Shown: positions 43,435 to 52,579 of the stretch, one piece after another
Layout of the letters: every line of letters starts with the position of its first letter
Position numbering within the stretch: position 1 is the first letter of the stretch
Origin: Nitrospira sp.
GTDB taxonomy: Bacteria; Nitrospirota; Thermodesulfovibrionia; Thermodesulfovibrionales; Dissulfurispiraceae
Reading direction: 5' to 3'
NCBI GenBank assembly: GCA_002634385.1
Contig: NSJL01000004.1
Coordinates: 1 to 64,000, forward strand
Length of the DNA: 64,000 nt
Program-made: the position numbers and the translations under genes
The notes under the pieces: model-generated
The model's database searches: none
What the model was told of the DNA's origin: nothing
Seen by the model: the letters and a program-made list of their open reading frames with translations, nothing else

Positions 43435-44333
43435 TTCCCCTCTTTTGCCCTGCTTTTTTGCCGGGTTTATGGATGGAAAGCACTTCCGGTAACGCTCTCT
43501 TATCTCAGTGTAGTCGATATTCGGGCGACCTGCAATGCGAAGCGCATTTGCAGGTGAGATGAAGGAATCTTCGTCTGATCTCTCTGGTGTCATTCCGGCA
43601 GGTTCTCTGAGCCGGAATCCAGTCTCTCTGTGAACCTGTCCAGAAGGGTAATTGAATGGTCTTACGCGTTACACATATTTCGTCACTCCGGTGAAAACCG
43701 GAGTCCAGAAGCCTTTGAAAACTCCGGATTCCGGCTCTTGTTCCGGCCCAGTCCGGGATCGGTCCGGAATCGTTCTCCCGAGAAGGATTCCCGGCGCGCT
43801 CCGCTTGCGTGACAGAAGAAAGATTCACCACAGGAGTGGCTTTTGTTCACATTGTAATGCGCTGTTAATTTCCCGTACTTCATACCTCAAAAATTATCTT
43901 GATTTTGCCTCGGATTTTTATTATTCTTAGCAAACTTATGAGTTGTGAATGTTTTGAATGAAAAATCGCTTGAGCTGTTTTTGTTGCTTCTGACTCACAA
44001 AGGAAATATTAATAATATGAGCAACATACAGCTCAAAACGCTCATTAGAAAATAGAGCGATGGTTGCCAGAAAAAAGCGTGCAGAAGTTGTGAGGAGTAA
44101 ATGGAAAGATTGACAGGCCTGCGGGATGATTTGGAGCAAAAGGGGTGAATAAAAAGCATCAGCGCATCTCAGAGGACGGCAGAGAGCATGAAGAGATAGC
44201 CCCAGATTTACGGACAAACAATATCATGGTGAGCCTGTCGAACCATGAACAGAGAGCCCCTTCGATGAACTCGTGACGACTGTTCCCGACAGATAACCAC
44301 TGTTTGGCGGGATTGTGGCATGGAGGGATGTAA
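43435..44333. other. Intergenic region upstream of cas3, with repeats and AT-rich DNA
   Basis: It contains part of a palindromic repeat near 43590-43625 (gtcattccggc ... gccggaatccag), a full inverted copy at 43681-43770, and then a change to AT-rich DNA from about 43830. A minus-strand frame at 43936-44217 lacks a ribosome-binding site and coding character. No gene is recognised. The cas operon promoter should lie in the last few hundred bases. Confidence 0.5.
43681..43770 (-). repeat. Dispersed palindromic repeat, copy 2 (inverted)
   Basis: This is the reverse complement of the 8210-8302 repeat: cgtcactccggtgaaaaccg at the left and gttccggcccagtccgg towards the right. It lies about 560 bp before cas3, inverted relative to copy 3 just after the CRISPR array. 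Confidence 0.8.
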
Positions 44334-46511
44334 ATGACTGAGTATTATGCGCATTCAAAAAATAGTCATAATGAAAGACATAGCTTGTCAAAACACTTGC
44401 ATCAAACAGCAAAATTTTTGGAATCGTTTGCATGTAAGGAAGACTATAAGCCAATTTTTAAACTAACTGGGTTATTGCATGACTTCGGTAAATATCAGCC
44501 CGCATTTCAGAGCTATCTTGAGAATGGAGGACAACGCGGTAGCGTTCCTCACGCGTCATGGGGTGCTGGGTATGCAAGATTTCTCAGAGTTCTTGAAACG
44601 TCTGTAGCTATTGACGGGCATCATAAAGGGTTACCAGATAACTCGGCGTGGAAGAGCGATACGGAATCTTTCATGCGGGGAGAAGTTTCTGAATTTGAAA
44701 ATATTAAGAAAGCTTTTTTTAGTGATACCGACATAAAAGAGACAGATATTAAAATACCGAATTCTTTAGGATTTGTTGAAAAATCACAGCGTGAAGTTTT
44801 TATAAGATTCCTTTTTAGCGCACTGACCGATAGTGATTGGCTTTCTACGGAAGAACATTTTGAGCGTGATACATTTGGGATGCGTATTAGCTCAGCCTTA
44901 CCAATAGACGCGATGATGCGCAAATTGGAAGAAGATTTTTTAAAAAAGTCCAAAGAGGGTGAAATAAATCAATTGCGAAATAGCGCCCGCGATTACGCAC
45001 TTCAAAAAGCGAATATGCCTTGTGGTTTTTATTCGCTAGCTCTTCCGACCGGCATGGGCAAGACATTGACATCAATGGCGTGGGCGTTACGACACGCGAA
45101 GAAGAATGATTTGGAACGAATAATAATAGTTTTACCTTACCTAAACATCATAGACCAGACCGCCCAGATTTTGAAAAATATTTTCGGAGAAGAATGGGTG
45201 CTTGAACACCATTCTGGTTACAATGAAGACGAGCATAACGGTTGCGGCGTTACGGAAAGTTGTTCTCCCATTGAAGAGCGTAAGAAGCTGGCATGTGAAA
45301 ATTGGAATTATCCTGTTATTGTTACTACAACTGTTCAATTCTTTGAATCGCTTTTCAGCAACAGACCGTCCCGATGCCGAAAAATTCATAACATAGCTAA
45401 GTCCGTGATGATATTTGATGAAGTCCAGGCAATTCCAAAAGAAGTAATATTGCCGACACTCCAAATGCTTAAAGATGTTCAAGCAGTCATGAAGACCTCA
45501 TTTCTTTTTTGTACAGCTACGCAGCCTGCTTTTGAAAAAAATCAGGGATTTGACGGCATAAGTGGAATTTGTCCGTTGATAGATAATCCTGCTGTGCTTT
45601 ATGAAAGCACCAAGCGTGTTGCGTATCACTTGTTGAATGATTTGAAGCCAATTGATTACAACGGATTGCTTTCGTCCGCAATATTGGCAGGCGATTCCGC
45701 CCTTGTTATATTCAATACTAAAAAAGCCGCATTGGAGTTTTATAATTGCACCGATAAGTGTGGCGATTGGGAGAGGAAATATCATCTCTCAACGGCAATG
45801 TGTCCGACACATCGAAAAGCGGTTATTAAAAATATAAGGGATGACCTGAAAGCAAAGAAGAAAATACTGGTGGCTTCCACTCAGCTTATTGAAGCAGGTG
45901 TTGATTTTGATTTCCCGGTTGTATTTCGAGCTATTGCACCACTTGAGGCGGTTATTCAATCCGCAGGTCGCTGTAATCGTGAAGGAAGTCTGGGTGAGTT
46001 GGGAGGCAAAGTATTCCTGTTTAAATTGCATGACGGGGGCATGCCAAACAAGACATATGCGGCCTGTGCAGGACATGCGGAGGAGTTGATTAAGCAGGAC
46101 ATCAATCAATTGTATGGGCATACGATATTCAACGAATATTATGCTCAAGTAATACGGCTTTATATTGATCCTGATAAGTTTAATATCAACGAAGCTCGCA
46201 AGAGGTTTGATTTTCAAACTGTTAATGACGCTTATCGCATAATAGATACGTCCACTGAAGGATTATATGTCTATAACTATAGCGATGAAAGCAGACAGTT
46301 GTTACATTCGCTTGAATACAAGAATCTTTTATCAAGGGATGACTATCGGAAAATGCAGGCGTTTACGGTTCAAGTTTATAAGCATTTCATTATTCAGAAT
46401 GCTTCATTGTGTAAATTAATGCCGCAGGGGTTCAAGATATGGTATGGGAACTATGATAACAAAAAAGGTATTTCCGTTGCTCCAATAGAGGCTGATAAAT
46501 TGGTCTTATAA
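44334..46511 (+). CDS. cas3: CRISPR-associated helicase/nuclease Cas3, type I-C
   Basis: A 725-residue Cas3 that degrades DNA marked by the Cascade complex. The N-terminal HD nuclease has GLLHDFGKY, VPHASWGA and IDGHHKG. The SF2 helicase has Walker A LPTGMGKTLTS, DEAD-box-type FDEVQAIP, and motif VI QSAGRCNREG. The C-terminal accessory domain follows. Full length, no disruptions. It is the first gene of the operon; the 3' end is 13 bp from cas5c. The gene is visibly more AT-rich than the chromosome around it. Confidence 0.95.
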   Translation: MTEYYAHSKNSHNERHSLSKHLHQTAKFLESFACKEDYKPIFKLTGLLHDFGKYQPAFQSYLENGGQRGSVPHASWGAGYARFLRVLETSVAIDGHHKGLPDNSAWKSDTESFMRGEVSEFENIKKAFFSDTDIKETDIKIPNSLGFVEKSQREVFIRFLFSALTDSDWLSTEEHFERDTFGMRISSALPIDAMMRKLEEDFLKKSKEGEINQLRNSARDYALQKANMPCGFYSLALPTGMGKTLTSMAWALRHAKKNDLERIIIVLPYLNIIDQTAQILKNIFGEEWVLEHHSGYNEDEHNGCGVTESCSPIEERKKLACENWNYPVIVTTTVQFFESLFSNRPSRCRKIHNIAKSVMIFDEVQAIPKEVILPTLQMLKDVQAVMKTSFLFCTATQPAFEKNQGFDGISGICPLIDNPAVLYESTKRVAYHLLNDLKPIDYNGLLSSAILAGDSALVIFNTKKAALEFYNCTDKCGDWERKYHLSTAMCPTHRKAVIKNIRDDLKAKKKILVASTQLIEAGVDFDFPVVFRAIAPLEAVIQSAGRCNREGSLGELGGKVFLFKLHDGGMPNKTYAACAGHAEELIKQDINQLYGHTIFNEYYAQVIRLYIDPDKFNINEARKRFDFQTVNDAYRIIDTSTEGLYVYNYSDESRQLLHSLEYKNLLSRDDYRKMQAFTVQVYKHFIIQNASLCKLMPQGFKIWYGNYDNKKGISVAPIEADKLVL

Positions 46512-46524
46512 GCAGGAGGTGTAT

Positions 46525-47292
46525 ATGCTTGATAACCGAATTGTTAAAGTCAAAGTAAAGGGCGATTTTGCATGTTTTACGAGACCGGACTTGAAAGTTG
46601 AGCGCATGTCGTATCCGTGCATGACGCCGTCGGCAGCGCGAGGAGTTCTTGATTCGATTTTGTGGAAGCCCGAATTCCAGTGGTATGTGAGGCGAATATT
46701 AGTTTTGAGCCCGCTCAAATTCTGTACGATTAAACGTAATGAGATCAATTCCAAACAGAGCAGAACGCCAATTGTTGTTGATGAGCTTGATTCATTAGGA
46801 AAGCCAAAGTATCGCGCACAACGCAACAGCGTGATTTTGCGAGGTGTGGCATACATCATCGAGGCGTCAATTTATCAGAGACAAGTATCTGAGAGAAACA
46901 AGCCAGAAAAATATATCGGAAGAAAAGGTGTCGACGCTGATCATGATGGAATTTTTATCCGCCGCATTAAGAAAGGACAGTGCTGGCGAAGGCCGTATCT
47001 CGGCGTGCGCGAGTTTTCTGCCGAGTTTATGGAACCGGATGGAACTGAAACCCCAATAAAGGAAACAATTCCCATTGGAAGCATGCTGTTCGATATATTT
47101 TATGACGCAAATGGTAAGCCGGAGCCGTTGTTTTTTCATGATGTAGCAATACGCAACGGTATATTGAACTGTGAAGTCCCCGAGAATGATAAAATGATGC
47201 AGTCCAGCCATTTCCAACCGCCTATTGACAGCGAGACATCTGCCTTAATCTATGAGCTCAACCAGCAGGAGGAAAGGGAGGCTGCATTATGA
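46525..47292 (+). CDS. cas5c: Cas5c, crRNA-processing Cascade subunit (type I-C)
   Basis: A 255-residue RAMP protein. In type I-C systems, which lack Cas6, Cas5c cleaves the pre-crRNA and stays bound to the 5' handle. The N-terminus (VKVKGDFACFTRPDLKVERMSYP, MTPSAARGVLDSILWKPEFQW) is characteristic of Cas5d/c. AGGAGG with five bases spacing supports ATG 46525. It overlaps cas8c by four bases (ATGA). No cas6 gene is found in the locus, consistent with this role. Confidence 0.95.
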   Translation: MLDNRIVKVKVKGDFACFTRPDLKVERMSYPCMTPSAARGVLDSILWKPEFQWYVRRILVLSPLKFCTIKRNEINSKQSRTPIVVDELDSLGKPKYRAQRNSVILRGVAYIIEASIYQRQVSERNKPEKYIGRKGVDADHDGIFIRRIKKGQCWRRPYLGVREFSAEFMEPDGTETPIKETIPIGSMLFDIFYDANGKPEPLFFHDVAIRNGILNCEVPENDKMMQSSHFQPPIDSETSALIYELNQQEEREAAL

Positions 47293-49046
47293 TTAAAGAG
47301 TTGAGTGAACTTGGAAAGACAATCCGGGCTGGCAAAACGGAAAGTGAATTGGTTCACGATGCAATTAAGAAGGAACCAATTTCAATAGAAGTAGTTATTG
47401 CAAATGATGGCAGTTTTCGAGAATTTCAACTAGTAGATAATAAGCTTACAGATGCTGAGGCTATTACAGCAAAAAAGGGGAAAGCAAGACTCTTGCTCGA
47501 TAAAGCAGAGGAAGTACTCTGCTATGGCGGTGAAAAATCCAAAAAGAAGCATGAGCTGTTTCTGGATAAGTTGTCCAAATACCAAGAATTGCCAGAGCTG
47601 ATACCAGTTATGGCTTTCTATAAACAAAATAAGGTTAATGGTGTGGAAACGGCATTAGAAAAATTCATGTCCGCATTCCCTGACGAGAAGAACAGAAAAG
47701 GCAATATTGGATTTCGCATTGAATCAGAGGGGAATCGTATTCATGAAAAAGCTGAGATATTAAAGAAAGTAATTGCGGTATATGAGACAACGCAGAATGC
47801 TTTACTATCAAACTCTCAAAAGAATTGTTCTGTATGCGGTAAGAGCGATTATCCTGCTGAGGATATTCCTCACGGCATGATTAAGCGGGTTCCGGATGGA
47901 CAGTCAAGCGGGTGTGCATTGGTTTCATATAATGAGAACGCTTTCGAGTCCTATGATTTAAAGGGAAACAATAATTCTTCAATATGTACTAACTGCGCAA
48001 AGACATATGTAGAAGGTTTGAATTGGCTTTTATCTGCTGGCAATGAAATTTCCATAAAAACCAAAAAGGGCAAAGACAAGAAAGAGTTCCGCTACAGTAA
48101 TCGTAAGAATTTCGGATCGGATACGGCAATGGTGTTCTGGACACGCAAGAATAAAAAAGTGGAAGAGATAGACTACCTCGAAGCGCCGAACCCTGCTGAT
48201 GTAGCGCGGCTGATTGACGCTGTGGCCTCTGGCACAGAAAGAGATGGTCGATATCTTGAGCCTGACCAGTTTTACTCCTGTACACTTTCTGGCTCTGCAG
48301 CGCGTATAGCTGTAAGGGATTGGATTGAAACAAGCTTATTTGATTTCCGCAGGTCAATTGCAGAATGGTTCCAGGACATAGCTATTGCCGAATACGATAG
48401 AGATTCGGAGATAACCCAAACACATTATGCCCGGCTGTATGATCTGGCAAGAAGTTGTCAAAGAAAAAACAGCGACGGTAGTTATGACAAAGATGATCCG
48501 TCGTTGGCAAGAGTGGCCACCAATTTGTGGAACGCTGCATTAAGAAATACATCGCCGCCGTGGTGGATATTGGCTAAGGTTATTCAACGTGCACGTTTGG
48601 ATGGTGTTACTGCCGACAGAGCGGCTTTAATAAAACTTATTTTAAACCGACATATCAGCGGAGGTGATATTATGATCACGGAAAAGATTATGGAAGGTAG
48701 CAGGCCTGTGGCCTATATTTGCGGTCAAATTTTTGCAAAGCTTGAGAGCATTCAGTATGCTGCGTTAGGAGACAGGAACGCTGGAATCCGGGAGAGGTAT
48801 TTTACATACGCTATGACTTCTCCGGCATCCGCATTTGGACGGCTTTTCAACCTGAATTCAAAACACTTCACAAAATTGAAAAGCGACAAGCCCGGGCTTG
48901 CGGTTACTCTGGACAAAGAGCTTCAGGAATTGTGTAAAGATGTTGATATCTATTGTTTCCCATCTGCTTTTTCATTGGAACAACAAGGTCAGTTTGCTAT
49001 CGGATATTACCATCAGAGACAATTGCAATTCAGCGGCGGTAAATAA
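47289..49046 (+). CDS. cas8c: Cas8c, Cascade large subunit (type I-C, Csd1)
   Basis: A 585-residue Csd1-family large subunit, which recognises the PAM and recruits Cas3. A zinc-finger-like pair of CxxC motifs is seen, CSVCGKSDYP and CTNCAKTYVEG. Other Csd1-type segments are VMAFYKQNKVNGVETALEKF, YSCTLSGSAARIAVRDWIE and ITEKIMEGSRPVAYICGQ. It begins within the end of cas5c. A strong internal ribosome-binding site near 48660 would also yield the Cas11c small subunit from its 3' end. This subtype-specific protein confirms type I-C. Confidence 0.95.
   Translation: MIKELSELGKTIRAGKTESELVHDAIKKEPISIEVVIANDGSFREFQLVDNKLTDAEAITAKKGKARLLLDKAEEVLCYGGEKSKKKHELFLDKLSKYQELPELIPVMAFYKQNKVNGVETALEKFMSAFPDEKNRKGNIGFRIESEGNRIHEKAEILKKVIAVYETTQNALLSNSQKNCSVCGKSDYPAEDIPHGMIKRVPDGQSSGCALVSYNENAFESYDLKGNNNSSICTNCAKTYVEGLNWLLSAGNEISIKTKKGKDKKEFRYSNRKNFGSDTAMVFWTRKNKKVEEIDYLEAPNPADVARLIDAVASGTERDGRYLEPDQFYSCTLSGSAARIAVRDWIETSLFDFRRSIAEWFQDIAIAEYDRDSEITQTHYARLYDLARSCQRKNSDGSYDKDDPSLARVATNLWNAALRNTSPPWWILAKVIQRARLDGVTADRAALIKLILNRHISGGDIMITEKIMEGSRPVAYICGQIFAKLESIQYAALGDRNAGIRERYFTYAMTSPASAFGRLFNLNSKHFTKLKSDKPGLAVTLDKELQELCKDVDIYCFPSAFSLEQQGQFAIGYYHQRQLQFSGGK
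48672..49046 (+). CDS. cas11c: Cas11c small subunit from an internal start within cas8c
   Basis: Inside cas8c, in the same frame, GGAGGTGAT (48660-48668) stands three bases before ATG 48672. Translation gives a 124-residue protein (MITEKIMEGSRPVAYICGQI... to ...FSGGK) identical to the Cas8c C-terminus. Known I-C systems produce their Cas11 small subunit in just this way. The near-perfect Shine-Dalgarno sequence within coding sequence is the direct evidence; expression is inference. Confidence 0.75.
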   Translation: MITEKIMEGSRPVAYICGQIFAKLESIQYAALGDRNAGIRERYFTYAMTSPASAFGRLFNLNSKHFTKLKSDKPGLAVTLDKELQELCKDVDIYCFPSAFSLEQQGQFAIGYYHQRQLQFSGGK

Positions 49047-49066
49047 AACCAAAGAGGAGGAACAAT

Positions 49067-49918
49067 ATGAGAGAGGCAGTCAAGAATAGGTATGATTTTG
49101 TATTTTTCTTTGACGTGAAGGACGGCAACCCTAACGGCGACCCCGACCAAGTGAACTTGCCTAGAGCAGATGCAGAGGACCAGCATGGATTGGTGACAGA
49201 TGTTTGTATAAAAAGAAAGGTCAGAAATTATGTGATGTTGGAGAAGGAACTTAAACCACCTTTTGATGTTTTTATAAGACAGGAGCAGATTTTAAATAAG
49301 ATTATTGACGCTGCATCCGGTGAAAGTATCCAGCAGCGTCAGAATAGTTTATGCGAACAATATTTCGATATAAGGACATTCGGGGCCGTGTTATCAACAG
49401 GAGATAAAGGCGCTGGTACTGTCCGAGGTCCTGTGCAGTTTGCTTTTGCGCGGTCTGAAGACCGCATATATCAAGCAGAGCATTCTATAACCCGGTGTGC
49501 GGTAACGACGGAAGAAGATGCCAAAAAACAGGAAAACAGAGAATATGCGTCAACATTTGGTCGCAAATCGACAGTACCGTATGCCCTTTACAGAATGCAC
49601 GGGTTTATCTCAGCCGTTGATGCCAGAAAAACAAAGTTTTCTGAAGAAGACTTAAAATTACTATGGAAATCGTTAATCAATGCTTTCGAACACGACAGGG
49701 CTGCTGCACGGGGAGAGATGAATCCGAGAAAGCTGGTTATATTCAAACACGAAAGCCACTTGGGAAACGAACTGTCGGGCAGATTGTTTGACCGTGTGAA
49801 AGTTGCAAAAAATACTGATTTGCCGCGCGGAATTGAACATTATGATATCACTGTTGATACGAACAATCTTCCGAACGGAATTAAGGTTCAGGAGTGGCCG
49901 GAAGAGATTGTATTCTGA
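49067..49918 (+). CDS. cas7c: Cas7c, Cascade backbone subunit (type I-C, Csd2)
   Basis: A 283-residue RAMP protein forming the helical backbone along the crRNA. The Csd2/Cas7 N-terminus (YDFVFFFDVKDGNPNGDPDQ) and RTFGAVLSTGDKGAGTVRGPVQF are typical, as is GFISAVDARKTKFSEEDLKLL. Length fits the family. GAGGAGG precedes the start, 20 bp after cas8c. It is the last of the AT-rich effector genes; the next cas gene is about 940 bp away, beyond the inserted Bro-N/DinD-like gene. Confidence 0.95.
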   Translation: MREAVKNRYDFVFFFDVKDGNPNGDPDQVNLPRADAEDQHGLVTDVCIKRKVRNYVMLEKELKPPFDVFIRQEQILNKIIDAASGESIQQRQNSLCEQYFDIRTFGAVLSTGDKGAGTVRGPVQFAFARSEDRIYQAEHSITRCAVTTEEDAKKQENREYASTFGRKSTVPYALYRMHGFISAVDARKTKFSEEDLKLLWKSLINAFEHDRAAARGEMNPRKLVIFKHESHLGNELSGRLFDRVKVAKNTDLPRGIEHYDITVDTNNLPNGIKVQEWPEEIVF

Positions 49919-49999
49919 CCAACCAATCCCAGCGGGAAATCGTGACATTTTGTCATGGGTTGAGGCTAACTGCGCCTTATGGGAAAGGGGGCTTTGAAC

Positions 50000-50824
50000 A
50001 TGGAAACAAATATCGCGGTATTTAAGGGTCGGAAAATCAGAAAAGCCCTTCATAACAACGAATGGTGGTTTTCGGTATCTGACGTAGTTGAGGCGCTGAC
50101 AGACACTGTGAACGCAACAGAGTATATTAAGAAAATGCGTAGTCGTGACAATGAGTTAGGCAAAGGGTGGGGACAAATTGTCACCCCCCTTTGGCTTGAT
50201 ACTGAAGGGGGCAAGCAGAAAGTCAACTGCTCCAATACCGAAGGAATGTTTCGTATCATCCAATCAATCCCTTCCCCCAAGGCTGAGCCCTTCAAACGGT
50301 GGTTGGCAAAAGTCGGTTATGAGCGGGTACAGGAGATCGAGAACCCGGAACTCGCGACGAAGAGAACACGAGAGTTTTATAAGGCGAAGGGCTATTCTGA
50401 CGAATGGATTGAAAAGCGTATACGCGGCATCGCCATCCGCGAGGAGCTCACTGATGAGTGGAAAAAACGAGAGGTGATGGAAGAGAAAGAATTCGCGATT
50501 CTCACTGCTGAAATCGCGAAGGCGACTTTCGGAATAACGCCGAACAGCCACAAGAAACTCAAGGGGTTGAAGCGTGAAAATCTTCGCGATCATATGACCG
50601 ACCTGGAGTTGATCTTCTCCATGCTCGGCGAGGCGGCAACAACTGAAATAACAAGGGTTCATGAAGCAAAGGGATTTCATGAGAACAAACATGCGGCACT
50701 CAAGGGGGGAGAAGTGGCTGGCAAGGCGAGAAAGGACCTGGAGCAGAAAACCGGCAAGAAAGTAATTTCAAAGGAAAATTACCTGAATACTTCTGAAAAA
50801 GCAAAAAGACTGGAACGGAAATGA
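50000..50824 (+). CDS. Bro-N/DinD-like protein inserted in the cas operon
   Basis: A 274-residue protein. The N-terminal Bro-N-like domain (residues 1-95) reads FKGRKIRKALHNNEWWFSVS and DVVEALTDTVNATEYIKKMR, as in phage antirepressors. The C-terminal part (EEKEFAILTAEIAKATFGIT, DHMTDLELIFSMLGEAATTE, ARKDLEQKTGKKVISKENYL) is typical of DNA-damage-inducible DinD-type proteins. ATG 50000 is chosen because AAGGGGG precedes it. It lies 81 bp after cas7c and 36 bp before cas4 on the same strand, so it is probably co-transcribed. It is not a standard I-C gene. It could be cargo left by phage-mediated recombination, or a regulator or damage-linked accessory. Confidence 0.85.
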   Translation: METNIAVFKGRKIRKALHNNEWWFSVSDVVEALTDTVNATEYIKKMRSRDNELGKGWGQIVTPLWLDTEGGKQKVNCSNTEGMFRIIQSIPSPKAEPFKRWLAKVGYERVQEIENPELATKRTREFYKAKGYSDEWIEKRIRGIAIREELTDEWKKREVMEEKEFAILTAEIAKATFGITPNSHKKLKGLKRENLRDHMTDLELIFSMLGEAATTEITRVHEAKGFHENKHAALKGGEVAGKARKDLEQKTGKKVISKENYLNTSEKAKRLERK

Positions 50825-50860
50825 GGCGGTTGGGAAACTCGGCAAAGCGGGAGACAATAG

Positions 50861-51499
50861 ATGGCACTTGAGCATACTGATGATCTCATCATGCTCTCTG
50901 CACTGCAACATTTCATCTACTGTTCCCGGCAGTGCGCTCTGATCCACATTGAGCAGGTATGGAGTGAAAACATCTTTACGGCCGAAGGCAGGATCATGCA
51001 TGAGAAGGTTGATACGGCAAAACACGAATCAAGAGGGAGCGTCCGTGTCGAGTATGGAGTGCCTCTTCATTCCCTCAGCCTTGGCTTGGTCGGCAAGGCT
51101 GATGTCGTCGAATTCCATCGTTTGGAGAGAGGGGTATGGCTGCCTTTTCCCGTTGAATACAAACGGGGGAAGCCAAAGGCGGACAATTGTGATAGGGTGC
51201 AGCTCTGTGCTCAGGCAATCTGTCTCGAAGAGATGCTTGCCGTCGAGATCAAGGAGGGAGCGCTCTTTTACGGACAGACGCGCCGCAGGGAAGACGTAGC
51301 TTTTGATAAGAGGCTGCGAGGGGAGACAGGGGAAATTGCACGAAAGGTCCATGAGCTTATTGCCTCGGGAATTACTCCGGCCCCTGCATACTCCAGGAAA
51401 TGCGAGAGCTGTTCTCTGTTGGATCTGTGCCTTCCGAAGGCATGTGGTAAAAGCAGGTCGGTAAGCAGCTACCTGCTTGCTGCAGTGGAGGAGGAATGA
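50861..51499 (+). CDS. cas4: Cas4 nuclease (adaptation, type I-C)
   Basis: A 212-residue PD-(D/E)xK exonuclease that trims prespacers and helps select the PAM. One N-terminal cysteine (FIYCSRQC region) and three C-terminal cysteines (CESCSLLDLC) can bind a [4Fe-4S] cluster. Nuclease residues appear in GKADVVEFH and PFPVEYKRGK, with the QLCAQAICLEEM helix. GGGAGA precedes ATG 50861; it overlaps cas1 by four bases. Base composition is noticeably more GC-rich than in cas3-cas7c. Confidence 0.95.
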   Translation: MALEHTDDLIMLSALQHFIYCSRQCALIHIEQVWSENIFTAEGRIMHEKVDTAKHESRGSVRVEYGVPLHSLSLGLVGKADVVEFHRLERGVWLPFPVEYKRGKPKADNCDRVQLCAQAICLEEMLAVEIKEGALFYGQTRRREDVAFDKRLRGETGEIARKVHELIASGITPAPAYSRKCESCSLLDLCLPKACGKSRSVSSYLLAAVEEE

Positions 51500-52527
51500 A
51501 GAGGCATCTCAATACTCTCTTTATCACGACGCAGGGAGCGTATCTTCTGAAAGAGGGAGAAACCGTTGCAGTCAAAGTTGACGGAGAGATATCCCTGCGC
51601 GTGCCCATTCACACCTTAGGCGGTATTGTCTGTTTCGGGCAGGTGTCCTGCAGCCCCTACCTGATGGGTTTCTGTGCGGAAAACGGCGTGGCGGTCAGTT
51701 TCCTTTCGGAATACGGCAAGTTTCTCGCAAAGGTCCAGGGTCCTGTGTCCGGCAACGTTCTCCTCCGGCGCGAACAGTACCGGCGCGCTGACGATCTGGA
51801 GACATCTTCATTGATAGCACGTGCGCTGGTGACCGGAAAGGTCGCAAATTGCCGCACGGTTTTGCAACGCTCGCTGAGAGACCACTCCGGCAAGATAGAT
51901 ACTGACGCTATATCCCAGGCATCGCAGAAACTTTCAAGTGTACTGAGGCGTTTGCAGGGAGATTTCCCTCTCGAGGTTGTGCGAGGAATTGAGGGAGAAG
52001 CGGCAAACGCCTATTTTGAGGTTTTCGATCACCTGATAACGTCGCAGAAAGATGCTTTCACCTTCAACGAGAGGAACCGGAGACCCCCGCTGGATGCGGT
52101 AAACTGCCTCCTTTCATTCCTTTATTCTCTTTTAATGCACGATGTTCGCGCGGCCCTTGAGACGGTGGGGCTCGATCCTGCCGTCGGTTTTTTACACAGG
52201 GACCGTCCGGGACGGTACAGCCTTGCCTTGGATCTGATGGAGGAATTCCGTCCGTTCCTGGCCGACCGGCTCACTCTTTCGTTGGTTAACCTTTGCCAGG
52301 TTCAGGGGAACGGGTTCAGACGGAAAGAATCGGGAGCCGTGTGGATGGATGATGATACGAGAAAGACGGTTCTCATCGCCTATCAGAAGCGTAAACAGGA
52401 AGAGATCTTTCATCCTTTTCTCAGGGAGAAGATCACCATCGGCCTTCTGCCCCACATGCAAGCGATGCTGATGGCCCGCTATCTGCGGGGAGATCTCGAC
52501 TGCTATCCGTCGTTTATCTGGAAGTAA
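51496..52527 (+). CDS. cas1: Cas1 integrase (type I-C)
   Basis: A 343-residue Cas1, the spacer-integration enzyme. Its metal-binding residues are recognisable: Glu in RGIEGEAANAYF, His in GFLHRDRPGRYSLALDL and Asp/Glu in LDLMEEFRPFLADR. The N-terminal beta domain begins NTLFITTQGAYLLKEGETV, as in I-C Cas1. It is translated through an ATGA overlap with cas4. With Cas2 it forms the complex that extends the array at 53055. The sequence is intact. Confidence 0.96.
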   Translation: MKRHLNTLFITTQGAYLLKEGETVAVKVDGEISLRVPIHTLGGIVCFGQVSCSPYLMGFCAENGVAVSFLSEYGKFLAKVQGPVSGNVLLRREQYRRADDLETSSLIARALVTGKVANCRTVLQRSLRDHSGKIDTDAISQASQKLSSVLRRLQGDFPLEVVRGIEGEAANAYFEVFDHLITSQKDAFTFNERNRRPPLDAVNCLLSFLYSLLMHDVRAALETVGLDPAVGFLHRDRPGRYSLALDLMEEFRPFLADRLTLSLVNLCQVQGNGFRRKESGAVWMDDDTRKTVLIAYQKRKQEEIFHPFLREKITIGLLPHMQAMLMARYLRGDLDCYPSFIWK

Positions 52528-52579
52528 GCTGCCTTGCTGTGGATGCATGAATTGGAGTATCTGAAAGTGGGGACGTAAA

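Noticed and set aside
43936-44217. Minus-strand open frame upstream of cas3
   Set aside because: No ribosome-binding site; Cys/Leu/Ser-rich sequence looks like a shadow of AT-rich non-coding DNA.
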